Of a stretch of DNA of 64,000 nucleotides, positions 33,301 to 48,000 are shown piece after piece. Under the pieces are notes generated by a model that saw only the letters and a program-made list of their open reading frames with translations, did not search any database and was not told where the DNA came from. Both the position numbers and the translations under genes were made by a program. Source of the stretch: Lingula anatina (taxonomy: Eukaryota; Brachiopoda; Lingulata; Lingulida; Lingulidae); NCBI RefSeq assembly GCF_001039355.2, contig NW_019774402.1:566196-630195 (forward strand), given 5' to 3'. Within the stretch, counting starts at the first letter, position 1. Each line of letters begins with the position of its first letter.

Positions 33301-35943
33301 TGCAAGATTTATGTCCCTTATATCTCCAAAACTAACAGAGATATGCCTATAGTTACTTTTAAACTTGAATAATAGGTCATAAACTGGCAATCTAACTGTG
33401 ATCTTGAAATTGACCCAAGACCTACTTTTTGCCATGAACCTTGCTTCACAAATTTGTATTTAAACTTTTTCTTTTCTCCATGATTTTGTATTTAAATTGT
33501 TATTTTCAACAAAAATATTGAGAACTCTTGTTTACTGCATTTTTTAGAGCTTGTCAAGCACACCACTGGAGGTGGTGTCCCTTTTTTTGTTTTGTTTTGT
33601 TTTCCATACGAATGCGCTTACTCCAGCTGGTGGTACAATAGCCAGAGACGCTATCATCTCTTTGATCATCTGGGTTTAGCTTACTCTTATCTAATGTGCC
33701 TCTTTGTGTACAGACACACAAGTGTCTGAATACATTATCACCTGTGTCTCCCACGTACATCATTTCAGTAGAAGGTAGAACCATGCACATTAAATTTTAC
33801 GACACTAAATGAGATGCAGTGTTACAATTTTGCTTCAGAATCATTGAGGTTACCCATTGTTCTTAGTTGCTGGTCTAGTTCAATAATAGACATAGCACAA
33901 TTATTCCTAATATTTTGACCTTGTGGATACTGTAGCATCCAAATGGTAACTCTGTTTAAGCTGAAACCTGTGGGTGTTACTTGAAGGCCTTCCTCCAACT
34001 CTTCAGCTTAATTAAACATTTTTGGCTTTATAAGGGAAATTTTACATCACTTCCCAGTTTCAGAAACATATCCCTGATGATAAACAGACTATTTTGATAA
34101 TAAAAAGGTTCTTGAAGTTCATGTTTGAATGCTCAGTATGCTCATTGCCTTACCCATCCCCACCACCCTGAACTCATTCCTACTCATACACTGAGACAGC
34201 TTATGTAGATGTACCTATTTTACAGCTATTTAGTTGTACTCTTTTCAACTCTACTTTTGAACCCCAATATCTAAGTTGTTTCTTTTTGCATGTCTCTAGA
34301 TTTCTGATGGTGTTGTTATAAGAATTGGTTATCGATAATAACTTTTAGCTAATATACATTTTAAAAAAGATATATATTATGGAATTTATCCTTGTATTTT
34401 ATCTATTTTTTATCTAAACATTTGACAAGACTGGCTTGTTCCCATATATTGTTAGTCTCACATAAGCAAAAACCTTAAAATTCATACCATTGCACAACAT
34501 TATATATGTGTATTGAAAAATGAAATTAACATGCCAAGTAGTGCCCTAGTTTTGTGCTATGATAATAAGCGGGTTTCGTAGTAACTGTAACTCATAGTTT
34601 GAATGTTGAATAGTATTGCCTATTGAATCAAAAGAACTTCAAGAAGCTTGTTCAAACAATGTTTGCAAACATGTATTCTCACTTGGCAGTGAGGCATAAA
34701 ATTTGAGTGACTGAATACTTAAGTTGTCATTGAGGTCTTAATTTACACGATTAGATAAATGAAATAGTCTGCATGGTTGCCTTAGATTAATACTTGTGCA
34801 CTATTATTAGTTTAACACATGGTACATTCTTGCCTGGCATGTTCCGTTTGTGCTTGTACCACAAAATTTTACATTATTTAGCATTGGATAGGCTTTGAAT
34901 AGGTTACGATTTCAAATTTGAATTTGCTGAACAAGTGCTGTGGAAGCTTCCAATAGCTGAAGACATTTTGTTGTAAGTGCATTTGGTGTTATTATGATAA
35001 AGATCACGTAAATTTCACTTGATTATTTTCACATCAATTTTGCAAAACAAAAATGAAATTGGATGAAACATTCTCAGAATAACACATAATTTTGCCAAAA
35101 CATTATCAAAAGGGGTTTGATATTTAAACACATCAATAGCAACAGGATGAAATGGCGATGTATCAAATGTATTGAATATTATCATCAAAGTATTAAAGCC
35201 ACTGACAGATTATTGGTGACTAAATTTGTTGTGAAATATGTTTCTCTGTTAATGCCATACAGTGCTGCATTAGTGGCAACCAGAGTGTGTATACCACCAC
35301 TGCATATTTTATAGCGTATGTGCTGATGAAACTGAAAAACACTATCAAAGTAATGAACAGTCATTTCAGGTGTCATCTGTCGCATGAGAGACTTGAGGTT
35401 TCACACTGCCAGAGTTTCAGGTGACAACATGATATACAGTATAGTCATCAGGTGGCTAAAATGTGTACTATGTATGATTAGCATTTACAGGCTAACATAT
35501 ATGTCATTCTGAATTTGTTCAATGCAGAATTGTAGAGTTGAGGTAGGCTGTGTTTCTGCACAGATGGAGGCTGTTTACAAGGTTTATACATATATAATTA
35601 ATCTTACCTTGGTTGTTACCCTGGTAGGAACAAAATTGGTAGGTAAAAAAGCAATTATAGGTATGTGATGATTGTCAGTTGGTCATCCAGTTGAAGTGCA
35701 TACATGTAGGCACATTCACACACTCGCACATTTACTTATAATCTTTTATTAGACTTTAAATGTCAGTTTCTTAAAAGATAGTGAAAATTAACAAATTCCT
35801 GTAATACACAATCCTGGACATGGGAAGGATATTGACAATCCTATGTTGATTATGAGTATAAGGGAACTGCAAACTTCAGCCTATAGATGATTTAACTCAG
35901 TAACATACATAGTATCACTTGTGTGACACACTATGCATACACA

Positions 35944-36022
<79 letters not shown>

Positions 36023-39000
36023 AGGTATTTTGGTATTACTAATTTTTAGTTAGTGCTCATTTCTCATAATAACTGGGTTCCAGCTACCCCCTTTTTATAA
36101 AAGTATACTTTAACCTTCTTTGGCTAGAAGCACATAAGTACATGCAAGTATGGCATATCAGTTTATGCCACCTCAACTCACTCATCTGTTTGAGATAATT
36201 CTTTTTGCACATTCTCTTGATGTATTTTAATGTGCTTCTTCAAAAATATAAACCAGTTATAGTTGTCATGTATTCACTGAAAATTATACCTGCCCAATTA
36301 TGTAGGCGGCTACCTTCGAGGATTGAAATTCACAGGATCTCTTAGTGATGTAGAATCAGTGAAAACAGAGGACTTTGAAGAAGAATTCCAGGAATCTATG
36401 ATACATGTAGTACCCCTAAAAACTAATTTTGCAGGTAATTGAATAACATTTTTAGTAAATCTAGGGAGTACTTAAAAAATTTATGTTCACTTATTTGTTG
36501 AGAAAGGTATTAAATACACCTGTAGATATGTCCTCTTACACCATGTTTTTTTTCCTTTTTAACCTTGAATGCTCTTTATGTTGTGATATTTATCCTGTCT
36601 TGTCATGTGGCTTTTATTTGTATGAGTGAAATACATTATCCTATAGCTATTTATTCAGTTCATTGTCATCTTTATATTTAAAGATATGGAACTTGCAATA
36701 TCATATTTGTGAATTTATTAAGAGAAACAAACAGAATGCAAAAGAATATTTTATCTTATAATTTTATGAATTTTACTTCCTCATTTACCTGGAACCAACA
36801 AGCCCTGTTTATTGAACCAACTGTAAGCTTTGAAAACTGCTTTCAATGAACCTGAATGTCAAGTAGAATGAATATGACTTTGCCAAGATAGAAAGTACTT
36901 CATATAGCAGTGTCATATCTGTATATATTCTAACAAAGGTAAAATGAAGTAGGACTGAAAGTACTTGTGAAAAATTGTTTTCAGTAATGTTTTATACTAG
37001 CTGCTGCCATGTTTTGCAGCCCGTCCAGTGGGTAAACTTCATGTTTATAATACTGGTGGTAGAAAGAAGAGCACTGATACTGACTCAATAAAGACAGAAG
37101 ACTTTGAGAGAGCTTTTAAGAAGACAGTTGTCAAACCAGCAGGTGTGAAATCTGTAATTGGTCCTTTCTTTGACCTGCTTCTGCATTTATTAAAAAAAAT
37201 TCAAATTATGCTTTAGATTTGTAACAGTTGTAAGTTTTCCAAAATATATGTTAAAAATATTGCAAACTCTTTTAAATAGGTCTTTCCCCATCTGCTCTTA
37301 AATTAGGCAAAAATGCACTGTACTTTTTCTTTACTTAAATGCTGTAATTTGTACAATAGATGCAATGTATGCACCACCAATTGACCATTTATTTATTTAT
37401 AAGTATGGACATGGAAATAAATTGTAGACCATGGTAGAGGATTTATTTCCATGATATGAATAAGTAGTTCTGCCATGGTGAGCATTTCTGCATATAATGG
37501 TGATTACTGCCTTCATATTTATTTTAACTATAGCATAATAATATTAATTTTGATTTGCGTAGGACATATCCTTATATGACCTTATGAATCTACTTACGTC
37601 TTATTGTGTGACTGTGATGACATCAGTGCTCAATTATCTGTGTGGGTTTTTCCTTTAGACTCTAACATAGTGTTGTGTGCATTTGTTCTATACTAGATGC
37701 TCTACCACCTAAATCTGTCCCAAAGAAGAAGGGGCAGGCAAGTGACACAGAATCAGTGCGGACAGAAGATTTTGAACTACAATTCACAAAAGCATTAGTG
37801 AAAGGTAGTTATGTTTTTCTTGGTACGAGTATAGTTCTGTGATTGTGTCAAGGCAAGTGTATGAAAATTGTTCATATTTTTTTTTACACAATTGCATTTT
37901 TCAACACTGCTCGCAGTGTTTTATTATAGATCTCAGATTTACTTAATATGTTTGAGAAATTAAGTATACTAAATAGTTTTTTTTTCAATTTCTGGTCATT
38001 TTGCATTGAAAACACCACAAATGCTAAAATTAGCTGCTAAAACAATGATCCCTAGTTACCACAATGTGGTGTCTTTCTAAAGACAATTGTACTGAGCACT
38101 TTTAATAAAAAAGGGAGACAAAAGAAAATATAGTAATATATTAGGAAAACGTGTCATGTTTAGGTGATTTCAGGCATTCATTTACCATGTCCTTCATAAC
38201 ATTTAGTCTGCCCTTTATATAATTGTGGCTTGAATTAAGAAGTCTGTTTTTTTTCTTTTCTTGGATAACTCAGTTTGGATTCCTATATGCATTTGCTGAG
38301 TCTTTGAGGGTTTTTCTTAGTAAAACAGAACCCTTATATCATGACATAAATCTATATACCAAAGTCGATTTAACGTTTTATAGAATGCACCACACCTGTT
38401 AATGCTGTGCATACCTTGGTGTATAAAAGCTATGACATACAGGCTTCACCAAGTTAGCACGTCTATACATATGATCATGAGTATTTGTCACATGGTCTGT
38501 ATATGCTTTTTCTAATTAACATATCAGATGCTGCATTTGCTTGATTTGCAACATATGGTTCAGGTGCTTTCATGTAAAGGGATAAGTACACCTGTCTTGT
38601 CTTTGGTTCATAAAAAGATGTTACGGTATATACCACATATATTAAAGAAAAACTGACAATCAGATTTTTTAGATTTTTTTTTTCTTTTGATCTTCTGAAT
38701 TATTGTTATCATTTTTCAGTATTAATGTGTATACTGCACTTACTTTTTTCTAAGTAGTATTTATTTGAACTTAAATAAAAAAGGTTAATAGCTTTTTATG
38801 TATTCCAAGAGTTGAACAAGAGACATGGTTTTATTTTCAGATGCATTGCCGAAGTATTTAAGACCAAAATCAAAACAACCTAAAGCCAGATACAAACCTA
38901 GCTCAGGAAGTGATGTTGATTCTGTGAAGACAGAAGATTTTGAGCTCAACTTCAAGTCATTGATGGTCAAACAGGTAATTTTTTAGAAAAAAATCTGTTA

Positions 39001-42000
39001 CATGTTTAGCTCTTTCTGTTTTACAGGTTTTCATAGATTATAGAATGTCATAATCATTTTCTTCGCGACACTATAAACCAGCTAGTACTAACAATGTGGA
39101 AGAATTAATTTTGAAATCTGCTATCTGCGTGAACTGCAAAACAGACTTGTATCTTTGACTGCTGATGCACCAGAACTGTGTGGTTTGTAGATCTTAATGC
39201 ATTGGCAGAATATAATGTCAGTCTATTTTTATTTACTATGTTCAAAACTTTCATATTGGTGACTAATTTCTATTTACAGAATGCATTGTGTATGAAGGTT
39301 TGTGTTATTTGTAATACATATATATCTTGAAGTAAAATTAAAGATGCAAGTTGGAATGAATTAATTCGCCACATACATATCTTGAAGCAAAATAGAAGAT
39401 GCAAGTCGGGATGAATTAATTCGCCACATAGAAATATAGAGAGAAGAGAGGTTATATAGAGAGATTTTGATTTAATTTCAGTTTTTTTCTCCAACATATT
39501 CAGTCAACTTTACATTTTAAATTTATTTAAGATACTGCAGCAAAAAAGTTTTCTATATTTATTCATGCATGTATTTAGTTTTCTTTCACTGTCAAGGTCA
39601 CAGTGTTAATTATATCGACTATGTAAGGCAAAACATTCTCTTAACTTAATTGTTAAGTTAATTATATATGCATTTAATCACTTCATTTGCCTTTACTAAA
39701 ATATAATCTTGTGCATAAGAAAAATTGAAGCATTTCTCAATATTTTGCTCAGCATGATATGATAAAGTTGATTTTAAATATTTACAGGTTGCTGGTGTTC
39801 CTCTTACCAGTTTTGATCCAACAACTATTGACAGTGATATTGACACTATTCACACACAAGCAGTCCAAGAGAAATTCCAGCAAGCTTTAGGTTCTTCCAG
39901 ATGTAAGTGGATTTTATTTCATGGAAATGTATCTTACTGTGAATACACTGCCTCTTGTGAAAAATAAAAAAAATAATAAACTGGATCTAAACAAACTAAA
40001 TGCATCGATTAAATGACTGGCATGTATAGTTTCTTTAGAAGCAACTTCCTTTTTTAGCATGTATCATAATCTTTTGTCTTAATTTATGTAACAATGGTAT
40101 TTTATACATGTTGTGTTGAGTTTCTTGGTATTTATTGCCTTACTGAAATCTAGGACCCACTGGCATTAATGTTAACCAGGCCCTGGCTGAGATGTAGTTG
40201 TCCACAGAACACAGCATGATTTATTTTTTTGATATGTTTATAGTGCATTTCTTAATTATTGTTGAGGAAAAATGGTCGTCTTGTATAGTAGCAACTCTCT
40301 GTTTTAGTTCTTACAAGGTCATTTGAAGACAGCGATGTCAGTGATATTGATGCTGGAAGGCCTACCATTGCTGTAAGAGGTATGATTATATTTTGCATTA
40401 TGTCAGTTTTGATTTTGAAGTACCAAACCATTGTACGTTTGGAATAATAGTACCTCTTAGAAAAAAATCCATCAGAATTAAAGATGCACAGAATAAGACT
40501 TTCATGAGCAAGGTACATCAGGAGGTGGTAAATTTCATTCATCTTTGCGACATAAATTCATGGCATTTATCTGTTAAAATATGATCATAAAGTATTCCCT
40601 ATGTTTGAAGATAAGTTCAACAATATTAACTTCTAATGTTTGAAACCCTACACTTTGTCACTTTAATAATTGTACTGGGCAGAGTAATTTTATCTCCCAG
40701 AAAACCTGAAATTGATTCATTGAACCTTAGGGCCTATTCTGTTCCTGAAAAGGCCCTTGGTCTCTCATCTATTTCTTACCAAAATTGTTGCTGACCAATT
40801 CAAGTGTGCTTCTGTTGTTAAACAAGGAAAAATGCAGCGTTGTTGCACTAACAACCTGATTTTATTATTTGATTGAATACAAAACCTTTATTCATAGTGG
40901 TATGATTATTGGTCACTGCAGAGTAATGATGTGAGATCTCTACGTACACCTGTTATTAGAGCTTATAGATGGCTGACATGTATCCTAAAATGATTTTTGA
41001 GTGTATGTTACCTTTGCTATGCTTTTACAGAAAACCTAAGTCCAGGATCTTCAGCTCATCTTCCAACTGTGGCAAACAAGATGGACTTTATAGCAGATGT
41101 CTTAAGTCCAGAGAAGAAAAAGAGTCCATTCAAAAGGCATGAAAGGTAATTTAAGGCGTGCAATGATGTTTCTTATGATATAAACAATTTATTTTTGTGA
41201 GATATAGAATATATCCAGTAGTTAACAACAATATTTCATAGTTTATTTGCTTATTAGTACCATGATTATATGTATCCCATGTGGCTTCTGTTTTGCTCAA
41301 AGAATCAGAAGCAATAAGTGCTGTTGTCTTATCATATTTGCAACAGCAATATTAGACTATATGCCAACATCTTGGGGCTGTTACATGTAAATTATATCTT
41401 ACTGATCATTGCTCAGGCCCGTAGCCAGGGGGGGTTCAGGGGGTTCGAAAGAACCACCCTTTTTGCTGGGAAAAGGTCCACTCTGGGTAAAATTTGACCT
41501 ATGTACTTGAGGATTTTATGGTAAAAGGTCCACTTTTTCAGAAAACGAACCCCCCCCCCCCCCCTCTGAAATTGCTGGCTACGGGCCTGTTGCTAATTAT
41601 GTTTAACATGAAATGGTCCTGCCTGGGAGGTTGACCTGGTGGAATTTTATATCAACCCTGGTTTACTGAACTTTGTCATATATAATTTAAGTATATCTCA
41701 ACCAAGGGCATTTTCTATTACTCTCATTTACTTCACATGAGTGGAAATTGCTGTACATGTCTTTATATACATTTAAGTTTATATATATTGTAAATTTAAA
41801 TTGTATATATTGTATATATATTGATTACCTGTGAACCATTTTATGAACCATTGTACTGAAAAAACTGAAATATACATGGTTTGCAGATTCTGGGATCCAT
41901 GTTTATGGTTGGTCAAATAATTTCCAGAGTTTATGAAGAGTGAAACTAAATATTCAAAGAAAGATTTTATAAGATCATCTGAGAAGTACTGTAAAGGGGC

Positions 42001-45000
42001 AATAAAATTCCTTTTCTATGCAGATAAGCTTAGGATTACATTTTATATCATATATTGGTTTTGTAATCTTCTTAATGGATACCTACTGTTACAGATATGT
42101 TATTACTGAATGTTGGCATGTGTATGCATAAGTATAGAGCATGAGAATAAAATCGGATAAGGTAACCAGTGGGGGTGGTGTTTAAATAGTTCACTAAGTT
42201 GGCATCAGTTTATCCATTGCAAAGTCTGTCTTGTCTCTTTGCCTGCCTCACTGCATTCTCACCAATATAAGTAATGTTTTATCATTTAACACATTCTATA
42301 TAATTTGTTTTGTCATTCAAAGTAGGCACTAGTTCTTGGCATACATTACATCTTGTTGGGCTAAAAGGATGTATAAACTTTAAGTTGATTATAATAATCA
42401 TGACTTATACCGTATTGGAAATAATATTAATTTCTAAGTATGACATTAGGAGAATGTTTTCATATCAGATTTCTGAAAAATGGATACATGAATTATCAGC
42501 CCTGCTACATATATTCCAAGGTTCACCTATCCTGTGTTCTTCAAAATGTCACACTATTTATATGTGCGAATGATTCAGTTGCATCAGTGTCAAATTTTTA
42601 TCATGCATTGCAGTTGCAGTAGATGTACTTAACATGACTTATAGCATTAACTCTGCACATCTGAATAAATTTAAGGAACAATCAAGCACATTTCTGTGTA
42701 TAGAAGCTTTAATGCATTCCTAGAAAATTATTTCTGAGAAGGGAAAATGTTTTTGTGTATGACCACTATTATTCTGTTTACTTTGTCTGTGCTGTCACTT
42801 GTCAACACATCTGTTGTTCACACTATAAATGCAAAATCATGTCTTTGTTGTACTTTAAATTATTTCAGTGGCAGGCTTCTTTTTAAAATCAGCTTGATTG
42901 TATTATTATTATTATTATTATTTTGTTGATATTTGACCCATAAGTGCCATATTTTCATTTTACTTTAAATTTGTTCAGTGGAGTCATATGGGACAGCCAG
43001 GTTCCTTTGGAAAATAGCTTTTATATATATATATATATATATTTTTTTTTTTTTTACAAGTGATATGTGATTCATGTGTGTGTATTTGTATGATATGGGC
43101 ATTACAAAATGCATTGCTTGGTAGTTTAATCTTCTTTTCTTTTGTTTCTCATTTTTGTTATTATTTTTTATCAATTTGTATATCAATCATCAATTGAAAG
43201 ATAGTTATGTAATATAACTACTATGTAACCTGTGGTGTAAATGGGTTTCAATTGATACATGGCAATGATTACCTAATGGTAATGAGTTAGGTTCTATTAC
43301 ATTATTTGCAAGCAATTTGTAACAGACCTATATGTGTTGGTTATCATATTAGACTCCTGCAATAAGTAATTAGTGACTCTACATGCTAGACAAATATGAT
43401 CCATTTGCACCTATGTGGTGAGGAAGTGTAAATTACTCAAGCTAGTATGGCTTCATATAGGTTGAAGAGAACATATTCCTAATGTGGCTTTCTCGGAGAC
43501 AATTATGTGAACTTAGATGCCCTTATACACAGATTTTAGATAAGTATTATTTCTGGAATGAACTCCCTATGGAAGATTAATGTGTTTTTGAAGTTCACAG
43601 CCAATTGATGACATAATCCAGTTTTGGATACAGGAAAATAACAACATATGTGATTTTCTACAGCATGGTCAACTGGCTTGCCTTGTCTGATCCACAGCAG
43701 ATAATATAATTGCTTTAAGCTAACAGCACACGTCATCTGATTCTCAGTGAAGAACTATGATTGGTCATTAGGTCAGAAGCATGTGAATCTTGATAGTGTT
43801 TTTGAAGGAAAATTTGGGTGATCATGTATGGACATATTGGAAGAGAGTTATGTGTAATGACATATAAGGAAAAAGTGCAGGTTCATTGCATTATCTTAAA
43901 TTGAACTTAACATTTTACATTTCTTTGCCTGAGGGAAGACGCCAGTTTGCTTATATAGACAGGATGCAGAGTTACATTTGTGTTGTAATGTCATCTAATG
44001 GTGTACAATGTATAGTTTAAGTGGAAAAAAAGCACACCCACGGAGTCGTTTACCTAGCACATGGTTATGGAGACAACGATACCATGATATACGCAGGCGT
44101 TATCAAACATCAGTTGATGCAAGAGGGTAAGAATAAATGATTACTCCACAAACAGCTTTTCATTTACAGTGATAAGGCACAAATGTTTACAAATTTATGA
44201 CTGTTGAATGCTTTGATTTTCACCATACTAAACATCTCCTATAGGTCATGAAATGTATCAGAAATGATATTGCTGATTTTGATAGCCATTTAATGAAAGT
44301 CTTTTTCCATTTCCGTCTGTGATAAAAATAATTTACATTGAAGATTAAAAGATATGTTTTTTTATGTAAGATTTATTTGCCATTTATGTCTTTTTAATAG
44401 TTCAGCTAATAACAGTAACTGAAGAAAGAAAAACTTGGGTTGAAATGGTAGATTAAACTATTTAGGGCCTTATACCAATAAATAGCAGTAGCTGTGTCTG
44501 TCTCTGTCGTAGGAGCTGGTGTCATTTACATTTATTCTTACCACAACTGGTGAGCTGTTTCTATTTTGCTTCCATATTCACAGTGACTACTCATGAGTGC
44601 TTTAAAATGAAGGTTATTTTTAACAGGGCAGGATCCAATTACTGCTTTTTAGATAGTGTTGATCTTTGGGTACTGTATCATTTAAAACTGTCTTGGTTAA
44701 AACCAGGAGTTGCTGGTCGGTTGTTAGTGCAGGTGAAGTTTGAAACTGGGTGTGATTAGACTTTTTATGTGCAGACACAGATGTGTCTGCACATAATAGC
44801 CATCACCTGTTTGTGAAGTTTCATACACTTTCAGTTTCATACTAATAAAATGAAAACCATTGTACCTTTTGACTTCAAACTTATGGAACTGATGAATATT
44901 TATGAAATTCAGGTCAAGATTGAAAATCAGCCTTATTTGACCATTTTTACAAAAGATATGCATTTTTTCAGCATATTTTATCTACTGTTATACAATAAAA

Positions 45001-48000
45001 AAAAACAATTTACTTTTTGTCTTCAAACTTACATATTGAATATTCATAAAATATAGGTCATGTTCAACAGACATTTTTTTCAAAAGTTGGCTGTTTTTTT
45101 TTTCCAGAAAACCGTTACCTTTTGTCTTACTTAAAAGAATAATTGACATGCAGCTAAAATTGGCAAACCAGCTTGATTGGATAATTTTTCTTTGTTGATG
45201 TCTGGACATTTGACAGCTTTGGTGCCTTGTTTAAATGTAATTTTGGTCTATGATGATAAAGGTTTTTATTTGCCCTTTGTGTAAAAATGGTAAGAAGGTA
45301 AAGAGATTTTTTCCCTATGCCTAATAACACATTCTGTTTACAAATCATTAACTTTTTTATAGCTTCAGTTGGAAAACCAGTCTTTTTGATTTATTTATTT
45401 ATTAATGTTTTGGAGCTTATACAGCTTTTTTAATTTAAATTTTTTCACATATTTGCATTTTCTTTGTCTACTGCCACAGATCTTATGAAAAACAAACATT
45501 ATTTTGTAACTAAAAAGAATGATCCTTAGGATTGACATACAGCCCAAATTGGAAAAACAGCTTGATTGGATTATCATTTTTTCTTGAATTTATGCAATTT
45601 TTCAGAAATTTTCATTTTACTCATTCCGGCATTTTCAAAGTAAGTGTAAACTTGAACTGTCATGGGCCTAAAGCGTTACACTAGTACACATTTTAGTTAC
45701 ATCTGTATTACTTGTTGTGCATAATTAAAATTTGATTTTGACTTTGCTTCTAAGCATCACATATTATTGCATCAGAATTGACAGTTCCCTATTTTGTGCA
45801 TCATATTTTCTGCTTTTTGTCTATACATTTGACAGCTTTGCTGTTTTGAAAATAATTTTGACATTGTGTATTACAAGCCATTTGTTCTTTCCCTTTAGAC
45901 TTCTTGATATCATATTCAGTGCTTAATTATAGGTGCATTTAATCGATCTGCAGTCTTTTCCAAATATTTTAACTGAGACAGGTTGTCTTAACGTTTGTTA
46001 GCTTAAACTGGCTTGTTGATCATAGTGCTCTGATTATTTCATCTTCGTGAGTTTTTAATCATCTTTTCCATGTTAATATAGATGTCACAGTATTAACATA
46101 CATGTATCTCACAGCATTGATTAGTTCATCAGCATTCATCAGAAGTAGATCATATTTTATTCTTAGACTATTTGTATTTGAGGAGCGTCTCTTATTTCAT
46201 AATTGCTAAATGTCACTTTTGGCATTTTGATGATATAGCATTTACCATTGCATGGGTTTGGGATTTCTCACAGATTTGACATTACAAAGACATAAAATGA
46301 AAACCTACAGCCAAGGGCAATTATTTCTCTTGTCAATGTGTATTCCATTCAAAAAAGCCTATTTATTTAATTAATGATCCATGGACTGGCCAAATAAAAA
46401 TAGGAAAAGTGTCGTTTCATATTCTCAAATAATATTCCATATTTCTTTTTTCTGGATTCAGTTCAAAGAAAAGTGGTATGCTTTTTGAAAGAGTTTATCT
46501 TCACAAATATTTAAGACATGTTCAAATGGCCTTACATAAAAGAAAATTTTGAACCACAAATATAAATGGGTTTTGGTTATAAATTTAATCAGCTAATCTA
46601 CATGGCACAGCTGAGAGTAGACTTGTTGCAAAAATTACAATAAATTATGACATATGTAAAAAGGTACATGTATGATACATAAAATGTATGTTTTTTTGGA
46701 GCAGACTGTGCTTAGCATTTCAAATAAATAATTTCACAAAAGATTATATCTACAAATTCATCACGTTTGCAACCTATTTCTTTTCAGTAGTGTTGCTATG
46801 TTCATGATGTTGTGATGATATTTATTTGCAATATATTCACAATTCCATTTCTAAAACAGCTTACAATTCAAGGAAAGAGTTGGTGCCCATAGCTCTCAGT
46901 CCTCTGTTGTTTCCTCTGATGGAACTTACCAAGACTCATCTAGTAATGGCACACAAACAACTTCATATGAGGAAGTGGAGAGTCTTTATGGTGGCCGATT
47001 TTCTTCAAATTCCTCAGTTGTGAATAGCGGATCCCTTTCAAGATCATCATCAAATGTAGAAAGCACTTGCGAACAACAGGGTTCATGGGAAGATTTGACC
47101 AGATTTGTCCAAGGATGTCCATCATTTTTCCCACAAGCTGAGAGAACTACAACATTTGAAGAAGTTGAAAGTTTAGATTTTGGAAATCATCAGGATTTCA
47201 TTCAAAGATTAGAGCATGTTAAGAACGAAAAATTGCGTGCAGAGAAACCTGAATCCAAGCATAGTAAAGAAGGTGTATCTTACCTACCACCCACAAGGGA
47301 AAATGTTGCCAGCTATCAGACTGAAGCTAATGGAAGACAACATAGGAAAAGTGGCTCTAGGGATTTGATATTACCAGAGGATGAAGAGGAGTTTCCATTT
47401 TCAAAATATCAGTTTAACCATCGCCGAGACAGCGATCAGAAAGAGGTTCCTCCATTGCAAACCCAGAAAAGAAAAGAAAGCCGCACCTTGTTAGAACAAT
47501 TGGTTGATTTCAGAAGAAGCTCTAGTATATCGCAAGAATCTTCTGCTTCATCTCTGAGTTCTTTGCATGCTCGTTTAGCTAGGGAAGTCAGCAAGGCAAG
47601 TAGTTCCAGCAGTCCAAGCTTAAGAACTCTTTCCAGACAAACTAGTGCAGACAGCTCATCCAGTTCCTTTTCCTCGGTCTCTATGCCTGGGTTTGATCAT
47701 TATCATAATTTCTCTTCCTGTTATTCTGCAGAAGACATTCTTGCCAGTTTAGGGTTTTCCAGCAGCCAGAGTTTCTTACCAGAGAGATTTGCAAAGGACT
47801 GGTTGGGGAAAATTATGTATTCAAGGCAACAAATGGCCCAATCTGTCCTGGAGAATGAGTTGGCACAACTGATAGATGAAAGGTATGAAGAGGATCCATC
47901 TTACTATCACAGAAGAAGAATTCCTTCTTTTGGAACAGGACATAGCACGCCTTTGTGGCGAAATACACCAGATAGTAGTTTGCATCATTTGGACAGGCAG

